DNA from: Martelella radicis
GTDB taxonomy: Bacteria; Pseudomonadota; Alphaproteobacteria; Rhizobiales; Rhizobiaceae
NCBI RefSeq assembly: GCF_014196625.1
Contig: NZ_JACIDZ010000014.1
Coordinates: 107,413 to 171,412, forward strand
Direction of reading: 5' to 3'
DNA: 64,000 nucleotides
Each line of letters begins with the position of its first letter. The first letter of the stretch is position 1. The position numbers were made by a program, and so were the translations under genes. This document shows positions 34,697-43,669 of this stretch, in pieces. A model generated the notes under the pieces. The model was not told where the DNA came from, did no database searches, and saw only the letters and a list, made by a program, of their open reading frames with translations.

Positions 34697-36190
34697 ATGA
34701 AAAAAGACACGCCGCCGCACCGTTATGACGGGCTCCAGGACTTCCTTGAAACACTCGAACGCCGTGGCCGGCTGAAGCGGATTTCAAGGCCGGTCGCGCT
34801 GAAACACGAGATCACGGAAATCCACAGGCGGGTGCTTGCACAGCGCGGCCCGGCGCTGATGTTCGAAAAGCCGGTGGACGATAACGGAAGAATCAGCGCG
34901 ATCCCGCTCGTCACCAACCTCTTCGGAACGCGCGAGCGGATCGAATGGGGGTTCGGTCTGGCCGAAGGCGGAATCGGCGAACTGGCCACGCTTCTGAGCG
35001 AGCTGAAATCCCCCCATCCGCCGGCAAGCCTGAAGGATGCAATGGGAAGCCTTCCGCTTTTGCGCTCGGCGCTTTCGCTTGGCGTGAAGGAAGAACACCG
35101 GCCGCCCTGCCAGGAGATTGTCTGGCGCGGCGAGGATATTGATCTTGGCCGTCTGCCGATCCAGTGGTGCTGGCCGGGTGAGCCGGCGCCGCTTGTCACC
35201 TGGCCGCTGGTGATCACCCGTGAATGCGGGGGCTCCGGTCCCGTCAATGTCGGCGTCTACCGCATGCAGGTGCTCGGACAGAACCGGCTGATCATGCGCT
35301 GGCTCGAGCAGCGCGGCGGGGCAAAACATTTCCGTTCGTGGAAAAAAGCCGGCAAGGACATGCCGGTGGCGATTGCCATCGGCGCGGATCCGGCCACGAT
35401 CCTGTCCGCCGTCATGCCGCTGCCGGAGGATATGAGCGAGCTCGATTTCGCCGGCGTGCTCAGAGGTCGCAAGACCCGCATCGCCCCTGCCCTCACCCAG
35501 CCACTTTCCGTACCCGCCAATGCGGAAATCGTGCTGGAGGGCACGGTCTCAGTGACCGAGGAGGCCGATGAGGGGCCATACGGCGACCACACCGGCTATT
35601 TCAACGCCGTCGAACGCTTCCCGGTGGTCACGATCACAGCGATCACCATGCGAAAAAGGCCGGTCTACCTGTCGACCTATACCGGACGTCCGCCGGACGA
35701 ACCCTCCGTGCTCGGCGAGGCCATGACGGAGCTGTTCATTCCGCTGGTCAAGCAGCAGTTTCCCGAGATCACCGACATCTACCTGCCGCCGGAGGCCTGT
35801 TCCTACCGCGCCATCGTCGCCTCGATCGACAAGCGCTATCCCGGCCAGGCGCGCCGGGTGATGATGGGGCTCTGGTCGATGCTGTCGCAGTTCAACATGA
35901 CCAAGCTGATCATCATCGTCGACCCCGATATCAATGTCAGACGCTGGGACGATGTGATGTGGGCGCTCGCGACGCGTTTCGATGCCTCGCGGGATACGCT
36001 CATCCTTGAGAGCACGCCGGTCGACTATCTCGACTTCGCCTCTCCCAAGCCGGGGCTCGGCGGCAAGCTCGGGCTGGATGCGACCAACAAGATCGGCCCG
36101 GAGACCGACCGCGAATGGGGCGAGGTGCTGACTATGCCGGATACGGTGAAGGACAGCGTCGACCGGATGTGGCACGAACTGGGGCTTTGA
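34697..36190 (+). CDS. ubiD: UbiD-family prenylated-FMN decarboxylase
   Basis: A 497-residue enzyme of the UbiD family. The first domain contains MQVLGQNRLIMRW and HFRSWKKAGKDMPVAIAIG (near 195-230). The catalytic centre E-x-P-Y-G-D-H-T-G-Y is seen as EADEGPYGDHTGYF near 285-298, giving the Arg-Glu-Glu ionic network, and the C-terminal domain has GLWSMLSQFNMTKLIIIVD near 390-408. It decarboxylates 4-hydroxy-3-polyprenylbenzoate in ubiquinone synthesis and needs prFMN from UbiX, which is not in the window. Divergence from ubiTUV and the shared candidate FNR box suggest this copy serves anaerobic ubiquinone synthesis. Confidence 0.94.
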   Translation: MKKDTPPHRYDGLQDFLETLERRGRLKRISRPVALKHEITEIHRRVLAQRGPALMFEKPVDDNGRISAIPLVTNLFGTRERIEWGFGLAEGGIGELATLLSELKSPHPPASLKDAMGSLPLLRSALSLGVKEEHRPPCQEIVWRGEDIDLGRLPIQWCWPGEPAPLVTWPLVITRECGGSGPVNVGVYRMQVLGQNRLIMRWLEQRGGAKHFRSWKKAGKDMPVAIAIGADPATILSAVMPLPEDMSELDFAGVLRGRKTRIAPALTQPLSVPANAEIVLEGTVSVTEEADEGPYGDHTGYFNAVERFPVVTITAITMRKRPVYLSTYTGRPPDEPSVLGEAMTELFIPLVKQQFPEITDIYLPPEACSYRAIVASIDKRYPGQARRVMMGLWSMLSQFNMTKLIIIVDPDINVRRWDDVMWALATRFDASRDTLILESTPVDYLDFASPKPGLGGKLGLDATNKIGPETDREWGEVLTMPDTVKDSVDRMWHELGL

Positions 36191-36207
36191 GGGAGCGCGA
36201 AGGCCGG

Positions 36208-36960
36208 TCAGATTCCGGCGCCCTGGTTTTCGTAATTCGCCATGCCTTCCAGAAACTCCGCAACGAAGGGGCTCGCCGGCGTGCGCAGCAACTCATCGGC
36301 CGTGCCGAACTGTTCGATCCGCCCATCCGACATGACGGCGATGCGGTCGGCAATCTCGAAGGCCTCTTCCTGGTCGTGGGTGACCAGAATGGCGGAAATG
36401 CCGACCCGCTTCTGCAGGTCGCGCAGCGCGGTGCGAAGCCCCTTGCGGATCTTGGTATCAAGCGCGGAAAACGGCTCGTCCAGCAGAAGCAGGCGCGGCT
36501 CGATGGCCAGCGCGCGTGCAAGCGCCACACGCTGGCGCTGACCGCCGGAAAGCTGCGAGGGATAGCGGTCTGCCAGATGGCCGATCTCGGCCATGTCGAG
36601 CAGGGTCTTCACCCGTTCGCCGATCTCGCCGCGCGAGGGCCTGTTCCCGCGCGGACGCATCTTCAGTCCGAAGGCGGTGTTGGCGGCAACGCTCATATGC
36701 TCGAACAACGCATAGCTCTGGAACACCATGCCGAAGCGGCGCAGCCGCGCCTCAAGCCCGGTAATGTCCTCGCCCTCCATCAATAGCCTGCCGCTGTCTG
36801 CAAACTGCAAGCCGGCGATGATCCGCAAAAGCGTGGTCTTGCCGGAGCCGGACGGGCCCAGGAGCGCAACAAACTCGCCCGGCGCCACGTCGAGATTGAC
36901 GGCATCCAGCACCAGATTGCTGCCATAGGATTTCGATACATTTTCGATCTCAAGACCCAT
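36208..36960 (-). CDS. cysA: Sulfate-type ABC transporter ATP-binding protein, short form
   Basis: A 250-residue ATPase. Walker A is GPSGSGKTT at 35-43, the signature LSGGQRQR is near 137-144 and Walker B LLLDEPFSALD is near 158-168. It ends soon after the H-loop (LVTHDQEEAFEIADR), so it lacks the C-terminal TOBE regulatory domain found in the usual 340-360-residue CysA. It sits 20 nt after cysW in the order sbp-cysT-cysW-cysA, which supports a sulfate or thiosulfate role. It converges on ubiD with only 17 nt between stops and no evident terminator. Confidence 0.88.
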   Translation of the reverse strand: MGLEIENVSKSYGSNLVLDAVNLDVAPGEFVALLGPSGSGKTTLLRIIAGLQFADSGRLLMEGEDITGLEARLRRFGMVFQSYALFEHMSVAANTAFGLKMRPRGNRPSRGEIGERVKTLLDMAEIGHLADRYPSQLSGGQRQRVALARALAIEPRLLLLDEPFSALDTKIRKGLRTALRDLQKRVGISAILVTHDQEEAFEIADRIAVMSDGRIEQFGTADELLRTPASPFVAEFLEGMANYENQGAGI

Positions 36961-36980
36961 GATCGGTCTCCCGGTTGAAC

Positions 36981-37829
36981 TCAGTGCACATTCGGATGCC
37001 GCGCCTCGATCACCGATCGCAGGATCAGCGTGAGAACGGCGATCACGGCAAGGATGGTGGCGGCGGCGAAGGCGCCGGTCACGTTGTAATCATCATAGAG
37101 AAGCTGGACCTGCAGCGGCAGCGTCATCGTTTCCCCGCGGATATTGCCGGAGACGACGCTGACGGCGCCGAATTCGCCGATGACGCGGGCGTTCGCCAGA
37201 ACTGCGCCATAAAGCAGCGCCCAGCGGATATTGGGCAGCGTCACATAGAAGAAGGTCTGCCAGCCATTGGCGCCGAGCGTGAGCGCAGCCTCTTCCTGGT
37301 CGCGCCCGCTAATCTCCATCAGCGGGATCAGCTCGCGCGCGACGAAGGGGCAGGTGACGAACAGCGAGACCAGAACGATACCGGTCAGATTGAACATCAG
37401 CTGGATGTTCCACTGGTCGAGAAACCCGCCGACGAGCCCGGTCGAGCCATAAACGAGCAGATAGCAAAGACCGGCGACGATCGGCGAGATCGAAAACGGC
37501 AGTTCGATGATGGTGACCAGCGCGCGGCGGCCCGGAAAACGAAAGCGGGTGACCGCCCAGGCCGCACAAATGCCGAAGACGATGTTGACCGGCAGTGCGA
37601 TCAGCGCCGTGATCACCGTCAGCGTGATCGCATGCAGCGTTTCCGGCTCGTTGATGCTGGCAGCGTAAGCGCCGATCCCGGCAGAGAAAGCGCGCACGAA
37701 GATCGCAAGGCTCGGCAGGCCCATCACCAGAGCCGCGAAGGCGACGGCGATGATGACCAGAACGAAACGGCGTGCACGGCGGCGGCGCACCAGGGCGCGA
37801 ACCTGCGGATGCATGGTGTTTTCCGCCAT
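36981..37829 (-). CDS. cysW: Sulfate ABC transporter permease CysW
   Basis: A 282-residue inner-membrane permease with about six segments and the CysW-specific text EISGRDQEEAALTLGANGWQ (EAA loop, near 170-190) followed by TFFYVTLPNIRWALLYG and ARVIGEFGAVSVVSG, a highly conserved CysT/CysW motif. It forms the membrane channel with CysT. The stop-to-start spacing with cysT upstream is 3 nt, showing one transcript. Confidence 0.93.
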   Translation of the reverse strand: MAENTMHPQVRALVRRRRARRFVLVIIAVAFAALVMGLPSLAIFVRAFSAGIGAYAASINEPETLHAITLTVITALIALPVNIVFGICAAWAVTRFRFPGRRALVTIIELPFSISPIVAGLCYLLVYGSTGLVGGFLDQWNIQLMFNLTGIVLVSLFVTCPFVARELIPLMEISGRDQEEAALTLGANGWQTFFYVTLPNIRWALLYGAVLANARVIGEFGAVSVVSGNIRGETMTLPLQVQLLYDDYNVTGAFAAATILAVIAVLTLILRSVIEARHPNVH

Positions 37830-37832
37830 GGC

Positions 37833-38696
37833 TCAGCCTCCCCTCTTCAGGTGACGTCCGGCGCGACCGGTGGCGATATTGGCCGCAATCAACACGACCA
37901 GCGCCAGCAGCAGCAGCGTTCCGGCAATCGCGCTTGCGGCGGGAAAATCATATTCATCGAGGCGGATCATGATCAAAAGCGAGGCGATCTCGGTCTTGTA
38001 GGGCATGTTGCCGGCAATGAAGATCACCGCGCCGAATTCACCGAGCGAACGGGCGAAGGCGAGCGAAGCGCCCATGATGAAGCTTGGCCAGAGCTGCGGA
38101 AAGATGATGTGGCGGAACACCTGAATGTCGCGCGCGCCCAGTGTCTGCGCCGCTTCCTCGAGATCCGTTCGGAGGCTTTCCATGACCGGCTGCACGGTTC
38201 TGACGCCGAAGGGTACGGAGGTGAAGGTCATGGCGATCGCGATGCCCCACCAGGTATAGGCGACCTTGATGTTCATCTCCGCCAGCAGCATGCCCATCCA
38301 GCCATTGCGGTCGTAAAGGGCCACAAGCGCGATGCCGGCAACGGCGGTCGGCAGCGCAAACGGCAGGTCGATCAGTGCATCGAGCAGTCGCTTGCCGGGA
38401 AATTTGTAACGCACGATGACCCAGGCGAGCAGCAGGCCGAAACAGGCATTGAAAACCGTCGCCATCAACGCCGCCGAAATGGTCACCCGGAAAGCTGCCA
38501 GCGTGCGGTCCGACGAGATGATGCGCCAGTAATCGCCAAACCCGAGTTGCCCGAGTTGAAAGAAAAGGGCGCTCAGCGGCAAGAGGATGATCAGGCAGGT
38601 AAACAGCAGCGTGACGCCAAGCGTCAGCCCGAAACCGGGGATAACACGGCCGGAGGCCCGTCGTGATCGGCTGGCTTGTGGAACGGTAATCGACAT
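37833..38696 (-). CDS. cysT: Sulfate ABC transporter permease CysT
   Basis: A 287-residue permease starting MSITVPQASRSRRASGRVIP, with six segments. The EAA loop DLEEAAQTLGARDIQVFRHI near 188-207 and ARSLGEFGAVIFIAGN near 225-240 are diagnostic of CysT (CysU). I use the ATG at 38696; an in-frame start at 38762 would add an atypical leader. A 101-bp gap with a stem-loop separates it from the sbp gene upstream. Confidence 0.93.
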   Translation of the reverse strand: MSITVPQASRSRRASGRVIPGFGLTLGVTLLFTCLIILLPLSALFFQLGQLGFGDYWRIISSDRTLAAFRVTISAALMATVFNACFGLLLAWVIVRYKFPGKRLLDALIDLPFALPTAVAGIALVALYDRNGWMGMLLAEMNIKVAYTWWGIAIAMTFTSVPFGVRTVQPVMESLRTDLEEAAQTLGARDIQVFRHIIFPQLWPSFIMGASLAFARSLGEFGAVIFIAGNMPYKTEIASLLIMIRLDEYDFPAASAIAGTLLLLALVVLIAANIATGRAGRHLKRGG

Positions 38697-38709
38697 GATG
38701 GCCCTGATT

Positions 38710-38735
38710 GATGTGGTGGAAGGATGCACCACATC
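38710..38735 (-). other. Intergenic hairpin between sbp and cysT
   Basis: GATGTGGTG (38710-38718) and CACCACATC (38727-38735) form a perfect 9-bp stem with an 8-nt loop. Hairpins here commonly make the binding-protein mRNA more abundant than the membrane-component mRNA, by partial termination or by protecting the 3' end. No T run follows. Confidence 0.5.
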
Positions 38736-38797
38736 GGTGGCGGAAAGGCAAGAGGCCCGCACACAAGCGCGAGCCCCGGATTGTCAAAGGATGTGGC

Positions 38798-39805
38798 TCA
38801 GTTGCCGGACTGGATCTGGTCGAGCACGCCGCCATCGCTGAAGTGGGTTTCGTTGGCTTCGCCCCAGCCGCCGAAGATCTCCTCAACGGTCACCAGCTTC
38901 ACCTCCGGGAACTTGTCGGCATATTCGGCCTTCACTTCCGGGTTGTGAACGCGGTTGTTGAAGGAGGCGACGATTTCCTGGCCTTCCTTGGTATAGAGGA
39001 ATTCCAGATAGGCCTTGGAAACATCAAGCGTGCCACGCTGTTCGGCAACCTTCTCGACGACGGCGACCGGGAATTCGGCCAGGAGCGAGATCGAAGGCAC
39101 AACGCGCTGGTATTCATCTTCGCCATACTGGGCGCGGATGTTTTCGACTTCAGCCTCGAAGGTGATCAGCACATCGCCGATCTCGCGTTCGACAAAGGTC
39201 GTGGTCGCGCCGCGGCCGCCGGTATCGAAGACGGCAACATTGCCGAGAATATCGCCGACGAATTCCCGCGCCTTGGCGTCATCGCCGCCGAACTTGTCGA
39301 GCGCATAGGCATAGGCCGCCAGATAGGTGTAGCGGGCGTTGCCGGAGGTCTTCGGATTGGGGAAGACGAGCTGGACATCGTCACGGGCAAGATCATCCCA
39401 GTCCTTGATATCCTTCGGATTGCCCTCGCGCACCAGGAAGGCCGGCAGCGAGTAATAGGGCGATGCATTGTTCGGCAGCGCCTGCTGCCAGTCCTCGGCG
39501 ACAAAACCGTTGTCGGCGAGGATCTGCACGTCGAGCACCTGGTTGAAGGTCACCAGATCGGCCTTCAGTCCCTGCAGAATGGCGCGGGCCTGCTTGGAGG
39601 AACCGGCATGGGACTGCTTGATGGTGACGTCCTGCCCGCTTTCGTTCTTCCAGTATTCAGCGAAAGCCGGGTTGATCGTCGCGTAGAGCTCGCGCGCGAT
39701 GTCATAGGACACGTTGAGAATTTCCACCTGTTCCTCGGCCTTTGCAGGCGCACCGGCGGTCAGGAGGAGAGCGGCGCCAAGCGCGGCGAAAAGTGTTTTT
39801 TTCAT
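38798..39805 (-). CDS. sbp: Sulfate/thiosulfate-binding periplasmic protein
   Basis: A 335-residue secreted protein. Its signal peptide (MKKTLFAALGAALLLTAGAP, cleavage near AKA-EE at 24) is followed by ILNVSYDIARELYATINPAF, the standard N terminus of Sbp/CysP. SHAGSSKQARAILQGLKADL near 65-84 is the sulfate-binding loop, and NPKTSGNARYTYLAAYAYAL and TFEAEVENI match the rest. It captures sulfate in the periplasm for CysTWA. It is the first gene of the transcript; the start was taken at MKK after weighing an ATG four codons upstream. Confidence 0.94.
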   Translation of the reverse strand: MKKTLFAALGAALLLTAGAPAKAEEQVEILNVSYDIARELYATINPAFAEYWKNESGQDVTIKQSHAGSSKQARAILQGLKADLVTFNQVLDVQILADNGFVAEDWQQALPNNASPYYSLPAFLVREGNPKDIKDWDDLARDDVQLVFPNPKTSGNARYTYLAAYAYALDKFGGDDAKAREFVGDILGNVAVFDTGGRGATTTFVEREIGDVLITFEAEVENIRAQYGEDEYQRVVPSISLLAEFPVAVVEKVAEQRGTLDVSKAYLEFLYTKEGQEIVASFNNRVHNPEVKAEYADKFPEVKLVTVEEIFGGWGEANETHFSDGGVLDQIQSGN

Positions 39806-40335
39806 AGGGGAAACCATTTTCTCGTGTTTCGAACTGTGGCGAAATCTAGAAAACCTGATCGCCCGTTCCAAGAAAACGGTTCGCCGCAACGCACCTAGAA
39901 TGGAAAATTAAATTTAATCTTTAGCCATTTGACGCCCGTTGTTTCTGCAGTGCAAAAAACGAGGGGATGTGGCCGCCTCAGGGCCGATGAAGCGGAGCTG
40001 CAATGTCAGCCGGTTAAAGTCTCCGGCGTTTTGAGAGCCGTTATTCGGCTCCTTGTCCGTGAAGGGAAGACCTGTGCACCGAAGCTGGAGTATCGCTGTG
40101 GCCCGCAGAGCCCTGAGCCGACCCGAAGCCTCTCTTTTAGGAAGCCACGCATGGCCGCGACCTCCACCGGGGCTAAGCCCTCATGCAGGTCACCGCCATG
40201 CGTCCAAAGAGGCAACCCTTTTGCGCACCCCTTTTGGCCGGATTTGGTCCGGAGCTTGAAGAACCTACCTCTCATAGGTTCCCTTAGGAATAGGTAATAA
40301 AAAGTGCTTCTTCAAAATTTCTGGATGATCGAAGA
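39806..40335. other. Gene-poor region upstream of sbp
   Basis: About 530 bp without a supported gene. The first 100 bp should carry the sbp promoter. From about 40260 composition shifts sharply to AT-rich, with a small inverted repeat GAACCT / AGGTTC (near 40260-40280) and poly-A stretches around 40350-40385. Short open frames on both strands show no family resemblance. Confidence 0.45.
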
Positions 40336-40557
40336 CTAAAGTGACGAAAGTAATAAAAAAAGAAAAAAGAGAAAAAATAAAAACAACGCAATAGCGATAA
40401 ACCATCGCCGATTATAAACAGGCGTTATTTGATAACAACGTCGGCATAAAGAGACCCCAAGACGGAGCTTGTGCCCGCACCTGCAAGTGAATATTCGCAG
40501 CGCTTTCCGATTGGATGTCTCGGATCGTGATGATTGAAGTTTGGTATTGAAGGGCAT
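40336..40557 (-). CDS. Possible small zinc-ribbon membrane protein
   Basis: A 73-residue frame from ATG 40557 to TAG at 40336. Residues 25-41 contain a Cys-x-Cys-Gly-His-Lys-Leu-Arg motif and a second Cys-x-x-Cys ten residues later (CRCGHKLRLGVSLCRRC), the pattern of a four-cysteine zinc ribbon. TPVYNRRW follows, then one strongly hydrophobic segment of about 20 residues (IAIALFLFFLFFLFLLL) at the C terminus. Such zinc-ribbon plus single-helix proteins exist in Rhizobiales but I know no function. It lies in AT-rich DNA unlike the rest of the window. The start is uncertain; the frame stays open upstream. Confidence 0.5.
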   Translation of the reverse strand: MPFNTKLQSSRSETSNRKALRIFTCRCGHKLRLGVSLCRRCYQITPVYNRRWFIAIALFLFFLFFLFLLLSSL

Positions 40558-40981
40558 TGTCTTTAGAGCGGAAAAGACGGAACCGAGGCGACCTTTGTCT
40601 CCGCTGCCGATGAAGAGCAAGACGAGGACATAAGCCGTGTTTTTCGGGTGAGCCGGACCATCTGGACGACTTTGAGACGGTAAACGCTTACCCCTGATGC
40701 AAAGTAGCGACCATAGACCGCGGTAGCACCATCCAGCCTGCACGAAGTTTCACAATGCAATTCCGCCTCCAATCAGGAACGCCAAGCGCACCGCTACCGG
40801 AAACCTGGCAACTCATATCGCCCGCTCCTGAGGCAATGTTTTCCAAAAAGCGATGAACCGGATCGCCCGGAAGGAGCGTTCGTCTGAGTAGCGGAAGAAA
40901 TAAGCCCTGTATCGCCCGCACGTCCCCAATCATGTGCCGAACGTACCGAACCGGCTTGACGATGATGGCAGACGGTCTTCG
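40558..40981. other. Gene-poor stretch before the AraC regulator gene
   Basis: About 420 bp between the small zinc-ribbon frame and the end of the AraC-type gene. Short frames exist but none has a credible ribosome site or family match, and no terminator with a T run was found. Confidence 0.4.
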
Positions 40982-42019
40982 TCAGAGGCCCGCGAACCAT
41001 TCAGACCAGGTATATCGGGACGAGGCGCCCGATGGGTCGGGAAGCGCGATCGCATGACGTTGCCGCCTGGCATCGCCCGGTGTCATGCCATACCGACGGC
41101 GGAACGCCCGGATAAAGGCGCTTTCGGACTGGAACCCCACGGAAGCGGCGATGACATTGTTGTTAAGCGGCTCCGACCGCGGATCGGTGAGTTTCTGATA
41201 GGCCGCAGCCAGCCGCCGTTGACGCACGAAGGCAGCGACGCCCCCATAGGGTTCGAAATGGCGATAGAGCCCGGTTCGCGAAATACCGAAGCGGGAGGCG
41301 ATGTCCTCAACCGTCAGACTATCGCTCTCAAGGTTGGTATCGATGTGCCGGCGCACCTCCTGAAGCACGCTTTGCCGCAGCAATGCCTTCTGCTCGCATG
41401 TCTGGTCCCTGCCGCTATTGATGACGGCGGCCAGGAATTGGAGCAGCGCCGAGAAAACCTCCGGTCCCTCCTCAACCCGCATCCTGGGCGCCATTCGGTA
41501 GACGTCGAGAATGTGTGAGCGAAACAGACGCGCGAGTGGCGTGTTGCGACCGATGCACCGATAATGGAGCCCCTCGGGATCATGCAACAATGGAGCAAGC
41601 CGGTCGCGTGGGACGGCAAGGGCCATGAGGTCGAAATCCTCGTTGACGGTGTCGAGAGGCTCGGCATTGTCGAAAATGCAGATATCTCCGGCATCAAGGA
41701 TGGTATCGCCGCCGGGCGCGCGGGCATGGCAGCGCCCTTTGCGGAAGATCTGGATCATGTAATTGTCGATGCCATCCAGGCCGATCTGAGCCCGGCTGCG
41801 CGAAAAGGCCTGCTGCACGCTCACACAACGCCCCAACGTTCCGGCACCGAGGAGAAAACTGTCCACTTCGACCCGGAAAGGATCACGGGACGGGTCATCG
41901 AGCGCAGGCACATAGAGCTGGCTCATTGCCTCCCGCCACTGGCTGTAATCGGCGCTCGAAAAAAAATCGTGTGGGATTGTTCCCGCACCCTCTGGCTCGG
42001 TTCTCGTCCCTCCAGGCAA
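40982..42019 (-). CDS. AraC-family transcriptional regulator (AraC-binding-like N domain)
   Basis: A 345-residue regulator. The N-terminal two-thirds is an AraC-binding-like (FeaR/cupin-type) domain with GDICIFDNAEPLDT near 111-124. The C-terminal double helix-turn-helix (about 225-325) contains LTVEDIASRFGISRTGLYRH near 237-256 and IAASVGFQSESAFIRAFRRR near 291-310, ending with the expected YGMTPGDARR. It stands alone between gene-poor stretches, so its target is unknown. The ATG-equivalent at 42019 is accepted, though later starts near MSQL are possible. Confidence 0.9.
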   Translation of the reverse strand: MPGGTRTEPEGAGTIPHDFFSSADYSQWREAMSQLYVPALDDPSRDPFRVEVDSFLLGAGTLGRCVSVQQAFSRSRAQIGLDGIDNYMIQIFRKGRCHARAPGGDTILDAGDICIFDNAEPLDTVNEDFDLMALAVPRDRLAPLLHDPEGLHYRCIGRNTPLARLFRSHILDVYRMAPRMRVEEGPEVFSALLQFLAAVINSGRDQTCEQKALLRQSVLQEVRRHIDTNLESDSLTVEDIASRFGISRTGLYRHFEPYGGVAAFVRQRRLAAAYQKLTDPRSEPLNNNVIAASVGFQSESAFIRAFRRRYGMTPGDARRQRHAIALPDPSGASSRYTWSEWFAGL

Positions 42020-42571
42020 ATTGCTCCCCCTATGACGGCCGCGGCGGCGCTATCTAGTTCTATCCAGTAAATCTGATAAAAGATAAACTTAAGAGCACAG
42101 GATGTGAAGGTTGCCGGAACACGCACTTCTATTGCTTCGAGGCAAATGCCGATTTCGACGTAATCGTAATCCATCAGCGCCTTGGATCTTGCGAGGCGCT
42201 GTCGGAAACGAAGCCGGGATCGGAGAACTATTGTAGGTGGAATACATCAACACAGCACACCGCCACGGGCGCCGTGCCTTTGAGGCAATCAGAGTTCTGT
42301 TTGGATTATTGGTGCCCCTTGCCGGATTGATAGCACCCATAGCATCATTGTTTTTATTTTATTTTTTCCAACTGAGTCATTTAATGATACACATAATGTT
42401 ACCCATTTTGCGCCCCATAAACAATCAAGCGAACGGCTGTGAGCCCCGTCGAGATTTTGTAGAAACCGACCGAGAGCTCTCATGACCGCTCAGCGCTAGT
42501 GCTGCGCCCCGGCCGTGAAGTCCGAACAACGGAATACCATCTGAAAGAAATGGGCACCTCCAAAACGGCGA
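42020..42571. other. Gene-poor AT-rich stretch
   Basis: About 550 bp between the AraC-type gene and the sugar ATPase gene. A plus-strand frame of 82 codons (42237-42485) includes one hydrophobic stretch, but it has no good ribosome site and no recognised family, so it is not called. The promoter of the AraC-type gene should be at 42020-42110. I see no clear terminator for the ATPase operon. Confidence 0.4.
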
Positions 42572-43666
42572 TCAGACAGCCATTTCTTTGACGCGGCGCC
42601 CGTCGGCATCGAACAGATGAAGGCAGTCTTCTTCTGCGCCGAGAAAGACGAAGTCTCCGCGCTTGATGTTTGGTTCACCAGGAAGTTTGACCACAAAGGG
42701 CGTTTCCTCCCGACCGATGTCAACATAGGCAAGCGTGACCTCCCCCAAAGGTTCTGTCATCATCACCTTGCCGGCAAACAATGCGCCTTCTTTCGCCACC
42801 AGTGTCGTGTCTTCAGGTCTTAATCCAATATACCCCGGACCGCCTGTTCCCGGCAGAGGTCGCGAAATATGTATACGCTCGCCCGCCTCCAACGCGATCG
42901 CGAAGCCGTTGTCGTCCGGAGAAAAAACGCCGGAAACAATATTCATGGATGGCGAACCGATGAACTTGGCAACAAACAGGTTTGCCGGATTGCGATAAAG
43001 CTCCATCGGTGTCCCGAACTGTTCGATCATGCCCTGATTGAGGACCACGATCCGGTCGGCCAGCGTCATCGCCTCGACCTGATCATGGGTCACATAAACC
43101 ATTGTCGTATCGCTCATGCGCTCGGCAAGACGGGCAATTTCGAGGCGCGTCGCTACTCTCAAGGCCGCATCGAGGTTACTCAATGGTTCGTCGAAGAGAA
43201 AAACCCTCGGGTCACGGGTAATGGCGCGTCCGATGGCAACGCGCTGGCGCTGGCCGCCCGACAGTTCCTTGGGCTTTCTGTCGAGGTAGGGAGTAATCTG
43301 CAGGATTTCCGCAGCCTCCCGAACACGCCGATCGATCTCGCTCTTGAGCGTGTTGCGTCCCAAAGACAGACCGAAGGCCATGTTTTCGTAAACGGTCATA
43401 TGCGGATAGAGAGCATAGGACTGGAAAACCATGGCTATGCCGCGTTCTTTCGGGGTCAGGGAATTCACTACACGCCCGTCAATTTCCAGCGTGCCGGCGG
43501 TAATCTCCTCCAGGCCCGCAATCATGCGGAGAAGCGTGGATTTTCCACAGCCAGACGGTCCAACGAAAACGACGAATTCGCCAGGGTGAATGTCGAGGTC
43601 AATGCCGTGAAGCACCTCGACCGAGCCGTAGCTCTTTTTGACACTGGACAGGGTTACACCGGACAT
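42572..43666 (-). CDS. Sugar ABC transporter ATP-binding protein (MalK/UgpC/AglK type)
   Basis: A 364-residue ATPase of the carbohydrate CUT1 class. Walker A GPSGCGKST is at about 37-45, the signature LSGGQRQR is near 134-141 and Walker B FLFDEPLSNLD is near 154-164. A TOBE/OB domain follows from about 240 (GYIGLRPEDTTLV). It powers the adjacent permeases and starts 3 nt after the stop of the glucosidase gene, as the last gene of a five-gene transcript SBP-permease-permease-GH13-ATPase. That order matches the agl operon of Sinorhizobium. Confidence 0.93.
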   Translation of the reverse strand: MSGVTLSSVKKSYGSVEVLHGIDLDIHPGEFVVFVGPSGCGKSTLLRMIAGLEEITAGTLEIDGRVVNSLTPKERGIAMVFQSYALYPHMTVYENMAFGLSLGRNTLKSEIDRRVREAAEILQITPYLDRKPKELSGGQRQRVAIGRAITRDPRVFLFDEPLSNLDAALRVATRLEIARLAERMSDTTMVYVTHDQVEAMTLADRIVVLNQGMIEQFGTPMELYRNPANLFVAKFIGSPSMNIVSGVFSPDDNGFAIALEAGERIHISRPLPGTGGPGYIGLRPEDTTLVAKEGALFAGKVMMTEPLGEVTLAYVDIGREETPFVVKLPGEPNIKRGDFVFLGAEEDCLHLFDADGRRVKEMAV

Positions 43667-43669
43667 GGA

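Noticed and set aside
36975..38666. A 563-codon plus-strand open frame opposite cysW and cysT
   Set aside because: Its low-complexity, highly charged composition (Asp/Arg/Gln/His) is typical of the antisense of membrane-protein genes.
40345..40390. A-rich run considered as a terminator or origin element
   Set aside because: No adjacent stem or iteron set; it is read as the complementary strand of a Leu/Phe-rich membrane helix.
42237..42485. Possible small hydrophobic protein of 82 residues
   Set aside because: No ribosome site, no known family, and location in AT-rich DNA where chance hydrophobic frames are common.
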